Assembly (NCBI GenBank): GCA_023375675.1
Contig: JALQBC010000026.1
Location: 496,001-560,000, forward strand
Length of the DNA stretch: 64,000 bases
Direction of reading: 5' to 3'
Source: Cytospora piceicola
Lineage: Eukaryota > Ascomycota > Sordariomycetes > Diaporthales > Cytosporaceae
Part shown: positions 27,261 to 36,387 of the stretch, one piece after another
How positions within the stretch are numbered: the stretch's first letter is position 1
Layout of the letters: every line of letters begins with the position of its first letter
Program-made: the position numbers and the translations under genes
Notes under the pieces: model-generated
The model's input: only the letters and a program-made list of their open reading frames with translations
What the model was told of the DNA's origin: nothing
The model's database searches: none

Positions 27261-27660
27261 CCTTTTAACTATACCTTAAGCATTTTAACTACTTTCGAGT
27301 TAGTATTTTTTAATACTAGTTTTAAGCCTTTTAACTATACCTTAAGCATTTTAGCTACCCTCGAGTTAGTACTTTTTAATACTAGTTTTAAGCCTTTTAA
27401 CTACACCTTAAGTATCTTAGCTGCCCTCGAGTTAGTACTTTTTAATACTAGTTTCGAGCCTTTTAACTATACCTTAAGTATTTTAGCTGCCTTCGAGTTA
27501 ATACCTTTTCGTGCTAGTTTCAAGCCTCTTAACTACTCCTTAAGTATTCTAGCTGCCTTCAAGTTAACACCTTTTAGTACTAACTATAAACTAGTTTCGA
27601 GCCTTTTAACTATACCTTATATATCTTAACTAACCTCGAGTAACTAAGTTACTTATTACT
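27261..27660. repeat. Minisatellite, 66-bp unit, about 6 copies
   Basis: CCTTTTAACT starts copies at 27,261, 27,327, 27,393, 27,459 and 27,525 (the last reads CCTCTT), with a longer final copy at 27,602. Each unit carries CTTAAGYATYTTAGCTGCC, then TCGAGTTAGTA and a small TAGTA…TACTA inverted core. Confidence 0.9.
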
Positions 27661-27663
27661 AAC

Positions 27664-28185
27664 TAAAATGCTTAAAGTAAGTTAGTATACTTAAAGCAAG
27701 TTAGTATACTTAAAGTAGGTTAAGATACTTAAGGCGAGTTAAGATACTTAAGGCGAGTTAGGGTGTTTAAGGTAGAGTTAGTATACTTAAGGCGAGTTAG
27801 AATACTTAAGGCGAGTTAAAATACTTAAGGTAGTTAAAATGCTTAAGGTAAGTTAAGGTGCTTAAGGCGAGTTAGAGTGCTTAAGGCGAGTTAGGGTACT
27901 TAAGGCGAGTTAAGGTGCTTAAGGTAGAGTTAGTATGCTTAAGGCGAGTTAAGATACTTAAAGTAAGTTAAGGTGCTTAAGGCGAGTTAGTATACTTAAA
28001 GCGAGTTAAGATACTTAAAGCGAGTTAAGGATGCTCGAGGCGAGTTAAGATACTTAAAGCAGGTTAAGATACTTAAAGCGGGTTAAAATACTTAAAGTAA
28101 GTTAGTATATTTAAAGTAAAGTTAAGATACTTAAGGTAGTTAGTATACTTAAGGCAAGTTAAGACGTTTAAGGTAAGTTTCTAAA
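27664..28185. repeat. Minisatellite, 19-bp unit (CTTAAGGCGAGTTAAGATA)
   Basis: About 27 tandem copies of CTTAARGYRAGTTARNRTR with transition differences. It directly follows the 66-bp array, whose units also contain CTTAAG and GAGTTAG, so the 19-mer may derive from the larger unit. Confidence 0.9.
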
Positions 28186-28567
28186 TACCTAAGTAGTTAA
28201 TACTTAAGGTATAAAAGGGGCTATTAAAAGTATATAATTACGTAATACGACGTAAATAAGCTCCTTTATCTAAAAGGCTTCGAAAGCTATACCGTACTTA
28301 TCTCGAGCTACCGTACTTATTTCGAGCTGCTATACTTATTTCTAGTAAGGTAAAGTACGTACTTATATACTTAATATACTAGGTATACTAACGCTTACGT
28401 CGGCCTCGCTACCTTTAAAGCCGAAGCTCCTTTTAAAAGCTTAATTACTCTGTATAACGTATAATTAAATTACTTCCTGTTATTAGCACGTTTTCGCTTT
28501 CTGTTATTTTAATATAAGTATATACTTAGATACCTTTAAACACGTTTTTAAAGTTAAGCTTAAAAAA

Positions 28568-28637
28568 TATCCTTATTACTACTATTACTACTATTACTAC
28601 TACTATAACTACTACTACTACTACTAATAATAATAAC

Positions 28638-28680
<43 letters not shown>

Positions 28681-28682
28681 GT
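28568..28682. repeat. (CTA)n followed by (AAT)n microsatellite
   Basis: A CTATTACTACTACTA run switches at about 28,625 to a nearly pure AAT run. Confidence 0.95.
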
Positions 28683-29214
28683 TCGTATTACGCTTTTTAT
28701 CTATAGCTCGATTAAAGTAATTATAAAACTAACTACTATATATAGATAAAATAGCCTCTACCTCCCCTATTAAGTTACTTATAGCCGCCCGGGCTATAAA
28801 GGCCGGTATATACGCTCTTTAGCTTAATTATAACCTTTATACTAACGACTTAGCAGGTAAGAAGAAAAGCTGCGCCGGCGGTATTAAGAGTATGTATATA
28901 TTAACTTATTTTATTCTAATTACTATTATTCGAAAGCTATTACTAACTTTTATAATTAAAAAGCGTAGCTTTTAAGCCCGCTTATAAAAGTAAAATCGGC
29001 GGCTTAAGCCCTCTTTCGTATAAGTTACGCCTCTTATTATTTATTATTTATATAAATTACTTATCGCGTTCTATACTTACTCGAGTATTATTACTACCCT
29101 TTATATTCTTTATTTATTTTAAGTATTATTACTACCTTTTATAATCCTTATTTACTCGAGTATTATTACTACTTTTTATATTCCTTACTTATTTCGAGTA
29201 TTATCGTTTATATT

Positions 29215-29850
29215 ACTAACTAGTATATAGCTGCCTATATATACGGCCGTTTAGCTAAGCCTTCCCCTTCCTCTTCCCCCTTTAATAATAATAATAACGA
29301 CGACGAAAATAATAATAACGATAACCCCGGCTCGTCTATAGCCGCTACCGCTTACCGTTAGTCTGCCTGTCTTTAAAAAGCTAAAGGTAAAGCTAATAGT
29401 AAAACTAAAAAAAACCTTTTCGAGCTCGAGGTACTCGAAAGCAGCTTATACGCCGACCTATATATTAGTTACGTAAGATCGGCCTTAGCTAGTTAAAGTA
29501 TAAGATAATACTTCGACGTCTTCGAAAGTAGTTTTTCGAGTATAAAAGTATACTACGTTTACTATACTCGAGGCGGCTATACCTATACTGTTATTACCGG
29601 CCCGGCGAAGCCGGCTTATCGCGTTCTTATAAACGCTTTAGCCAGTAGAGCTAAAGCTTAATAGGTTAAAATACTTTATAGTTTCGTTTATAAAGTCTTT
29701 AAAAATCTTACGTTAAAGTTTACCTTTAGCGGGATAAACGCCTTAGTAAATAAAGGTTATACTTAGCTACGTATAGCTAAATACGCCTTTATAAACTTAC
29801 TCTTAAACTTAGTTTAATAAAACACTTTCGTATAAGGTTTTTAGTTTAAT
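29215..29850 (+). pseudogene. Coding relic with Asn/Asp-rich stretch, unknown family
   Basis: A plus frame reads from a Ser/Pro segment and an Asn/Asp-rich stretch (29,280-29,320) into a globular-looking region of about 170 residues with only TAA/TAG stops. Recognisable text includes YVYYTRGGYTYTVITGPAK and FKNLTLKFTFSGINALVNK. It is less damaged than most of the desert, with few stops per 100 codons. I do not recognise the family. Confidence 0.45.
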
Positions 29851-29865
29851 TTAAGTATTTAGTTT

Positions 29866-29982
29866 TACGCCGGCGTATACGCCTTATAAAGCTTTTTATT
29901 TATTTATTTATAGTTTACGCCGGCGTATACGCTTTTCGGAATAAAATTATAAATTAAATATTACGCCGGCGTATACGCTTTT
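29866..29982. repeat. Three copies of an ACGCCGGCGTATACGC palindromic motif
   Basis: Copies start at 29,867, 29,917 and 29,963, spaced 50 and 46 bp. ACGCCGGCGT and GTATAC are each perfect palindromes. The motif has no CpA or TpG, so RIP has no target in it. Confidence 0.85.
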
Positions 29983-30236
29983 TTTAAGTATTTAATATCT
30001 CTTACTCCTTTTCCGTATATATAATATCTAATATTAAGGTAGTTAGTACTAAATAATATTAACTCGAGGTTAGTTAAAATACTTAAAATTACCTAGGTTT
30101 TTAAGTAGTTACTTTAATACTTTAAACAGTAATAGAATACGATATAAGCGATATAGAAATCGTAGCTAAAAGGTTAGTTATAAAGGGCTTAGTAGGCGTA
30201 AAAGTAAGGTTATTATATAAGTAGTTATATATTCCG

Positions 30237-30695
30237 TAACAGACCGACTATAAACGGTATCGTAGCTATTATAGATCTTCTGTAGCAGACCGACCGTAAA
30301 AGGTATCGTAGCTATACGTTACGTGTTCTATAGCGGACCGACCGTAAAAGGTATCGTAGCTATTACTTAGGTAGTTAGTTCTATAGCAGACCGACTATAA
30401 GAGGTATCGTAGCTATACGTTACGTGTTTTATAGCGGACCGACCGTAAGAGGCATTATAGCTATACGTTACGTATTCCGTAGTAAACCGACTGTAAAAGG
30501 TATTATAGCTATCGTAGATCTTCTAAGGCGGACCGACTATTAGGGGCATTATAGCTATACGTTATATGTTTCGTAGCAGACCGACTGTAAAAGGCATCGT
30601 AGCTATCGTAGATCTTCTAAGGCAGACCGACCGTTAAGGGTATTATAGCTATTATAGATCTTCCGGGGCAGACCGACCGTAAGATACACTAGAAA
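30237..30695. repeat. Minisatellite, 46-53 bp unit, 10 copies
   Basis: GACCGAC (or a variant) marks units at 30,242, 30,288, 30,336, 30,389, 30,437, 30,485, 30,531, 30,579, 30,625 and 30,671. Each unit continues with GTAAAAGGTATCGTAGCTAT. Two spacer types alternate: one with TAGATCTTC and one with TACGTTACGTGTTYTA. Confidence 0.92.
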
Positions 30696-30787
30696 TATTA
30701 CTAATACGGCTACGGTTAGTTAAACAGGGGACTATTAGCTAAAGACTCGAAGGTATAATAGAAGCCGTAACGGAAGCTGTAACGGAA

Positions 30788-31110
30788 GCTAGACGATTAA
30801 ACTCGAAGGCTAAGGGTCGAATTCGAAGGCGATATAGAGACAGAGAGATAGCTACGATTAAACTCGAAGGTTAAAAGTCGAGGGCGATATAAAAGATAGA
30901 AATAGCTACTATTAAACTCGAAGGCTAAAGGTCGAAATCGAAGGCGATATAGAGATAGAGATAGCTACGATTAGATTCGAAGGTCGAAGGTCGAGGGCGA
31001 TAAAGATAGCTACGATTAGATTCGAAAGCTAGTATTCGAATTCGAAGGCGATATAAAGACAGATAGCTACGATTAGATTCGAAGGTCGAGGGTCGAAGGT
31101 CGAAGTAAAC
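30788..31110. repeat. Minisatellite, 45-63 bp unit, 6 copies
   Basis: GCTACGATTA marks copies at about 30,788, 30,851, 30,904, 30,964, 31,009 and 31,066. Each is followed by GATTCGAAGGYYGAAGGTCGA and GGCGATATAGAGA. The array lies just outside the gene island. Confidence 0.88.
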
Positions 31111-31131
31111 CTTACGATATATATATTAGCT

Positions 31132-31252
31132 TTAAATATACTCTAAAAATATATATTATACCCGGGATGCATTCTAAAAATATGTATTAGACTTGAAAAT
31201 GCACTTTAAAAATATATATCAGACTCGAGATATACTCTAGAAACAGTGTCTT
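31132..31252. repeat. Minisatellite, about 32-bp unit, 4 copies, at the RIP boundary
   Basis: Units of TCTAAAAATATATATTAGACTCGAGATGCA type. The second and third copies keep TGCA, ATGTATT and ACTTGA, which are CpA/TpG-containing, whereas the first has TATA versions. RIP density falls to background inside this array. Confidence 0.8.
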
Positions 31253-31336
31253 AGGAGTTAAGACCTGCCGAAAATGGAGAAAATTTACTCTCGCTTAACA
31301 GGGACCACGCACGGTACAGGGACGCGATGCTATCTG

Positions 31337-31780
31337 TCACCAAAGAAACACGGGAAGTAAAGGTTCACACTGCAGCTCCATCAACCGAAACACTAAAAGA
31401 TCTGCTATTTTAAGCTGAAGCCCTTGTAGTTGCATTAGGGTCCTTGGGGGCCAGGGGGGTGGGGGCGGGGGGCGCGGGTAAAGTTGCTGTAAAAGATATT
31501 TCCACCCAAGAGACCACTCATTTTGCCTCTTGTAGTGAGACAGGAAAGTTATCGGCAGTTTTCCAAAGGCTCCTCGTCCCTTCTGTGTAGAGCCTATCAT
31601 GCTCAGCCGGTTGATCCGTATGCCTGACTCTGTGCCGTATGTGAGTATCATAGCTGAAGGTTCTAAACGACCCCCAGTCTCAATGGGACTCTGCCCATCT
31701 GTCATGATGGGTAATGTCTCGGGACATATGTAGCGCGACTTGATCTCACCGTCTCCGGTCTCCCAGCTGCACTTGGGCAT
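31337..31780 (-). CDS. Doubtful ORF, 147 aa, hypothetical or degraded
   Basis: This ORF runs from a real ATG to a stop in normal-composition DNA. I do not recognise its product. It has one Pro-rich run (PRPPPPPPWPPR, about residues 102-113) that is simply the complement of a G-run tract, a few Cys, no signal peptide and no membrane segment. The N-terminal half (IMTDGQSPIETGGRLEPS) looks more protein-like than the C-terminal half. It lies downstream of the decayed dehydrogenase on the same strand and could be part of that decayed locus, or chance. No homology can be claimed. Confidence 0.25.
   Translation of the reverse strand: MPKCSWETGDGEIKSRYICPETLPIMTDGQSPIETGGRLEPSAMILTYGTESGIRINRLSMIGSTQKGRGAFGKLPITFLSHYKRQNEWSLGWKYLLQQLYPRPPPPPPWPPRTLMQLQGLQLKIADLLVFRLMELQCEPLLPVFLW
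31446..31478 (+). other. G-run tract, potential G-quadruplex
   Basis: Five G-runs of 5, 6, 5, 6 and 3 are separated by CCA, T, C and CGC. This fits the G3+N1-7 pattern for four-stranded DNA on the plus strand. It sits inside the doubtful minus-strand ORF, where it encodes the Pro run. Confidence 0.75.
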
Positions 31781-31863
31781 CCGTCTATGGTTGTGATTAC
31801 TTAGATACTACGGAAATTATATGCTTCTGTTGAGTTTAGTCTGTATAGTGGATGGAGTAACGG

Positions 31864-32064
31864 TTGAAGTTCAGCTTTAGTACTCCCTCTCCCCTGATCC
31901 ATCTCTCCACCGTAAGCACACGTACCGAGATTGGGTTCACATATTGCAAAAGTTGGATGAAGGAAACATCAATTGATCAGCTGAAAGCCTTGTGTGACTA
32001 CAATACCAAGGTCGCCGGGCACTGTCTCGTCATGAGAAACCTCAAGGAGACCAAGCTATTTTAG
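31864..32064 (+). pseudogene. Possible C-terminal gene fragment
   Basis: The plus frame is open for 66 codons to TAG at 32,062-32,064, but its first codon is TTG, so it has no proper start. The last 40 residues (SWMKETSIDQLKALCDYN onward) look like real protein: mixed charge, a helix-like segment, codon use like the island. It may be the 3' end of a gene broken by rearrangement. I do not recognise it. Confidence 0.25.
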
Positions 32065-32133
32065 GAAACCGGATTAATTATATCCCAAATACTAAGGGAC
32101 CGAGGTATAGAACTCCCGCTAATACTATTCTCT

Positions 32134-32487
32134 TTAATCGATAGGAACCCTGATATATAGTGGTATATTGATCGATATAGCCTGGTTAGGCAGCCTCATA
32201 CCGGCTGATATTGCCTGCTTGTACCTCTTAGCTAGTGAGATGAGTAGTGCTATTGTTGCCGGTACTAATATGCGTTCGTCTAGCCTGTAGACTCTGAGCA
32301 CATACAGAATAATCCAGTATACTTGGTCAGTCTCCAGACGTGAAGCTCTCAAGCTAGGGCCTTCAGTTTCTCTTTTTGGGTCCCATGATGATGACTGTCT
32401 TGACGACTGTGAAATATAGGAGCCGAAGGCCTTGCCAATGCCGGAGGTGGAATCAATTACGAGAATGGGGTTGGTCCTGGAAGCCAT
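32134..32487 (-). pseudogene. Short-chain dehydrogenase/reductase pseudogene (N-terminal Rossmann part)
   Basis: The ATG-started frame opens with NPILVIDSTSGIGKAF, which matches the SDR cofactor-binding start of beta-strand 1 plus TGxxxGIG. The conserved Thr-Gly at residues 11-12 now reads Ile-Asp, changes that fit C-to-T and G-to-A transitions. The next conserved part is in another frame: KTVIIMG (32,381-32,401) is the usual second strand. A third frame then gives QKEKLKALA, a TGA in place of a probable CGA Arg, and ELH (32,340-32,378). The original frame resumes with RLETDQVYW. At least two frameshifts and a stop therefore break the fold. The tail after about residue 75 is not recognisable. 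SDRs reduce or oxidise small molecules with NAD(P)H; this copy cannot. Confidence 0.6.
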
Positions 32488-32489
32488 GG

Positions 32490-33378
32490 CTGTTCGTTCT
32501 TCATGTTGAGGGCGTGGCTTTCAGGCAGTGAGCTTGTGGAAGGAAAACATTCCTCGAGCCATCAAGGAAAGAACCTACTGAGGCAACGCTCTGGGATGGG
32601 AACCTTAGCTTGCCTTTGTCTCGAGTTTGGACCGAAAATCGCGGACACGCTTTAAGCGCTTGGTGATATTGGACCGCCCAATATATCAGTTATCATACAT
32701 TGCATCTCAGATCTTTGGATATGAACAAATGATATCGAAGCCAGACGCAGTCATGCGCTACACCCAGCATATCAACCAGCATTGATATGATACGCAATAC
32801 ATATCGATCTAGTATTACACGTAGATGAACAGGAAGTTTAGAAACATCTCTTTTTTGTAATTTGTAAAAGTCTATCCGATACCAGAACAATCTGCCACTT
32901 CAGTTCCACAAAAACTCTTCCCTGCTTGTCCTTGTCGTTCAGTCATCTTGAGACCACCATGTTATGAAGCACAACCCAAACATGGATAGAAGAAAAAGGG
33001 GGGGGGGGGGCAAGAACAACGGGAAAGGAGAGAAAAGCAAGAGAAAATGAAACAAAAGAAAGAAGGAAGCCCCATTTTTGTATTTCTATAGTACTTTTCT
33101 TGTGATCATCACCCCCCGCTCCCGACCCTCCCGGATTATCGTATGCTCTCAGGTGATTTGGAGCGGATAGGTAGAATTGTCCATGATCCTAATCGCAGAC
33201 AAGCTGTTGGATGAAAGCCAAGGATAGCAGTGTCTCGATAAGAGGTATCAAGGGGAGTGGATGGTAAAGTCATCCAGGGTTGCAAACGATCGAGGCCAAA
33301 TCCGAGTGGGATGCCGCCAATCGAAGATATTCATCTGACTTGTCTTCCCCTCGAGCTAGCTCCATAAGAAAATCCATT
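32490..33378. other. Intergenic stretch downstream of the HET gene
   Basis: No supportable gene. A 65-aa minus ORF at 32,693-32,890 lacks recognisable features. The stretch includes the purine tract listed separately and presumably the 3' untranslated region and poly(A) site of the HET gene, for which I see no clear AATAAA. Confidence 0.6.
32985..33070 (+). repeat. Polypurine tract with a 13-base G homopolymer
   Basis: About 85 bases are almost entirely A and G, with G13 at 32,998-33,010 followed by AAAGGAGAGAAAAGCAAGAG-type sequence. Such tracts are prone to length change and to triplex formation. Confidence 0.8.
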
Positions 33379-35887
33379 TTATACAATCGTCACAATTGTA
33401 TCCTGAAACTCTCTAAGAAAGGTTGCACAAGAGAACTCGGTTGAATACTGCATATCTCCCATAGAGCCACATCCAATTCTGGCGAATAATGGTGAGGAGA
33501 TCTTGTCGGTGTTCCTTTCGTCGGCTCGTTTCGAACAATCTGGAAGTTTGCGAAGCAACATGCCTGCTGGCAAAATAGTACGGGTGCTCCAAGTTGGTCG
33601 GGAAAGTTTTAACGGTAGAAAATATAAGGGGCTTCCTGGCGCCACGTTCTCACTTGTGGAGCTGAGGAGAACGTCCGGATCAAACCCGCCCCATTCTAGC
33701 TTCCTCAAGTAGACGGTCGGCGGCTTTCGTGATCTCTTCGTATTTTTGGACAGCAGCTCGCAAACATCAACCGGGGGCACAATTTTGTAAGATTCCGTTT
33801 CCTCATTCTCTGAGACACCCACAGTATATTGCACTGTTAAAGGTATCAGCTTTCCGCGGAGAGTAAGCTGACCTCCGGACACCATCCCTTTGTCGTCTGT
33901 GGTGGACAGGGTGCACGAGGCCCAGATAATCTCGGCGAGGTTCTCTGGATCTCGTGCAGGCTCCTCCCAATTTATACCGCAGCTCCTTACGGAAGCCCAT
34001 GACCAAGAAGGCGGTGAGTAAAGATGAGCTCCGTCGCTTGAACTTCGAATTCCCGGCTTTACAGCTCTCCAGAGCAGACCTCTCAACAAGTCTTTCTCCC
34101 ACAAGCCAGCAAGATATCTACCTGGATTTCTTGTCCGCTGGAAATCGTTCGCAATACCAGACAACGCAGGTAATGCGTCACGGTCGTTGGTAAGCTCACG
34201 CTGCTTGTATAACGCCAAGAGCTCATACCAGTCCGCTATGTCGGCCTTTGGAGAGGAATTGATTAGTCGCTTCATGGACCGAAAGGGTCTGGAATAAGTC
34301 CCCCTGATGCCACCTAGCGCTTCAGGACTACACTCGCAAGATGTATTTGAGCGGCAATCCCATAAAAGTTCTTGTTGGGTGAAATGGAGAACTCTTGTCG
34401 ATAATAATTCCTCCTGGAGCACCCAGCCTCTCTTGAGTAATGGCAAAAGCGTAGTACCTCCATCTTCCTGCTCCTTATTATCTTCGAACGCTGAGTGATC
34501 GACAGCCGGTCGAAATACCACAGAGGTCTCACCGCCGGGCGTCTGCACCCTTTCCACACCCACATGCAGTCGATCCATGAACAAGCCTTGTGTCCCATCT
34601 ATAGCACCCGTAGCTGCTACAGTGAACCAAGCGTTTTTGTAGACCTCCGCCATCTTGGAAGCCTCTCGAGCCCAGTCTTCAGCGTCATCCTGAACGATAC
34701 AGAGACTGTCGATCCATATAAATTGCACACCGAGGGTCTGTGCTACAAGTATAGCATCCTGGAAGGTTTTAGACATACTGTCTAGTGGGATTGAGTCAAG
34801 ATGCCGCTGATAGTTCTCTTTCCTCGTCGTAATTACTTGTGATTTGCCCCAACAATGGCTTAGAGCTATATATCGTATATCGTTATACGATGTAGTGAGA
34901 CCTGCGGGGGCCGTTTCGACTAGAAAGGGATCTAATGCTGACCCTTGATCATCCAATACGGCAATGAGGCGGGTTGGTAAGTACCCGGTACTGTTTGTGG
35001 TAGCTGAGCATTCTGGATGAAACGATTCGCACTCTGCGAGGCGTGGCTCAATGAAGTCTTTTACGTCACTCGGGGTCGGTTTCCGTGTAAGCCATGGGAG
35101 AGCCAATAGTGTCCCAGCGAGCCCACTCCTAGCTTTGTCTCCTGGGGTGCATACTGTAAGTAGCTGAAATGATTGTATTGCAATTTATGAAGGAGAGGGC
35201 AAGAGAACGGTAGGGAGAGGGCTACTTACCCAGTTCACGATGGATACAAATTTCCATATCCTTTTCCTCGAATCCAGTTGGTAGATGGATGATGATGATT
35301 TGCGACTGGGAATCTCTATCCCTGCGGGACCTGATATCGAAGTTGAAGCGTTCGAACTCTAGAAATTCCGGGCCGGTTCCAGGATTTTCGCCGCGCGGCA
35401 AAAGTCCCAGTCGCACTCGTATATCCCTGAGCAATCTACACGTCGGACAGCCAGCTTCCGCAGAATCCTCGAGTTCGTCTAGTTGAAGGTCGAGCCTATA
35501 ACGTGCGCTCTCTGAAGACGGGGGAAGCATCATAAAGTAAGCATTCCATTCGTTGCGACTGTGCTCATCTGGAAGGTCGAGGTCGAAGCAGACTTCGCAA
35601 GACCTTTGAGGTTTTAGATAGAATGACGGCTCCGTGAGGGAACCTTGACCATATGGCCACATACAGCCTGGTTCACTGCGTCGATTCTTTTTTTCCACTG
35701 TTACATAACTGCGAAAACTGCGGAGTTTGTAATGGCGGTCTTCATATTCGCCGACCGGTTCGTCTGTTGGGGTTGTCGACTCGGTTAAAGTGGTCGCGAT
35801 ACCCATTAAACGACAGGAAGCAGTACCGTCTTCCTGATCATCTGACACACGACGTTTTAGATAAGCCCATCTTCGGTTCGAATGCAT
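33379..35887 (-). CDS. HET-domain (heterokaryon incompatibility) protein, two exons, 810 aa
   Basis: Exon 1 is 35,230-35,887 and exon 2 is 33,379-35,153, giving 810 residues. The start is ATG at 35,885-35,887 with A at -3 (GAAAATG). The N-terminal part has CEVC (97-100) and GCPTC (146-150), a Cys-pair pattern common before the HET domain. The domain begins with YIALSHCWG (about 314-322), continues with WIDSLCIVQD (366-375) and the helix KMAEVYKNAW (386-395), and ends with RGWVLQE (461-467) and VLHFTQQELLWDC. Downstream are YLAGLWEKDLLRGLLW (566-581) and PPSWSWASV (600-608), usual in this family. HET proteins (PF06985 type) trigger death of fused cells that differ at recognition loci. No frameshift or premature stop is seen. 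There is no obvious membrane segment, NACHT or repeat domain, so the sensor side would be the variable N- or C-terminus. It stands alone, with no partner gene beside it. Confidence 0.9.
35154..35229 (-). other. Spliceosomal intron in the HET gene (76 bp)
   Basis: On the coding strand the donor is CTGG|GTAAGT (GT at 35,228-35,229) and the acceptor is CTTACAG (AG at 35,154-35,155). Removing 76 bp joins G to TA, giving Val220, and keeps frame into CTPGDKARSG, a stretch expected before the HET domain. Without splicing, exon 1 stops at TAG two codons past the exon end, and exon 2 has no ATG (its first candidate is TTG). No strong CTRAY branch motif is visible. Confidence 0.8.
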
Positions 35888-36045
35888 TTTCGCGCACTGG
35901 ATATGTCACGGCGTGGTGATGGAGGGTTTGGATTTGGCGTGGAGACCAGTCCTGGTCGGAACAGACAGGCTGACTTGAGGGGGAAAAGGTGCTGGGGGAC
36001 TTTGTCTACGTTAGATGCGTGTGGGTGAGTGGGTGTTGGGCTTAA

Positions 36046-36085
36046 GGCATCAGCATGGGCCCAGCATCGGGCCTATGCTGATGCC
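36046..36085. other. Strong hairpin upstream of the HET gene
   Basis: GGCATCAGCAT (36,046-36,056) pairs with ATGCTGATGCC (36,075-36,085). After one mismatch an inner GGCCC/GGGCC stem (36,058-36,062 and 36,069-36,073) closes a 6-nt loop. It lies about 160 bp upstream of the HET start codon. Confidence 0.75.
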
Positions 36086-36188
36086 CGACCCTTTACAGTA
36101 TATACGTTATAGCCCGAGTGCGGCATTAAAAAGTGGACTGTGTTTCTTTAAAGCAAAATCTGTTATATATAATGTATACTCGACTAAA

Positions 36189-36232
36189 TACCTTCTGTTA
36201 AGAAGGTTAATGCCTTCCGTTAGGAAGGTTAA
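36189..36232. repeat. Two adjacent CCTTCNGTTANGAAGG palindromes
   Basis: CCTTCTGTTAAGAAGG and CCTTCCGTTAGGAAGG each fold as a 6-bp stem with a 4-nt loop and are separated by TTAATG. They sit at the right border of the gene island. Confidence 0.65.
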
Positions 36233-36387
36233 TGTTTGTTTTATAAGGCGGGCGAGTATAATAGAAAATTGTTGCCTTTGAAATTGTGCTACCTGTTTTT
36301 GATTCTGATTAGCTCTGAATTACAATTATGCTAATTCGCTACAGCACCCGTTTCTCGGATTTGATTAGATGCTGAAAGCAGTGTTTT

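Larger units (their letters stand above)
1..31140. other. RIP-mutated AT-rich desert, left arm
   Basis: The stretch is dominated by TA, AA and TT, keeps CpG, and is nearly devoid of CpA and TpG. Few ATG-started ORFs exist; the single listed one (minus strand near 19.7-20.0 kb) is a shadow. The remaining CpA/TpG sites are mostly in CAG/CTG. This is the expected outcome of repeat-induced point mutation in ascomycete repeats. The block contains coding relics and tandem arrays, listed separately. Outside those I see only degenerate AT-rich sequence with no recognisable gene, in particular at 0.8-3.1, 5.5-8.0, 8.8-10.4, 10.8-13.4, 13.8-18.5 and 18.9-22.0 kb. Confidence 0.9.

Noticed and set aside
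27664..28185. Regular short repeats that might suggest a CRISPR array
   Set aside because: Units are contiguous 19-mers without unique spacers, in eukaryotic DNA.
32693..32890. 65-aa minus-strand ORF downstream of the HET gene
   Set aside because: Its position fits 3' flanking DNA; no motif, and length is within chance expectation.
33503..34785. Several ORFs overlapping HET exon 2 in other frames
   Set aside because: They overlap the clear HET coding frame on either strand and show no family motifs.
35289..36281. Plus-strand ORFs over exon 1 and its upstream region
   Set aside because: Two are antisense to exon 1. The third (36,015-36,281) spans hairpins and the RIP boundary and resembles no protein.
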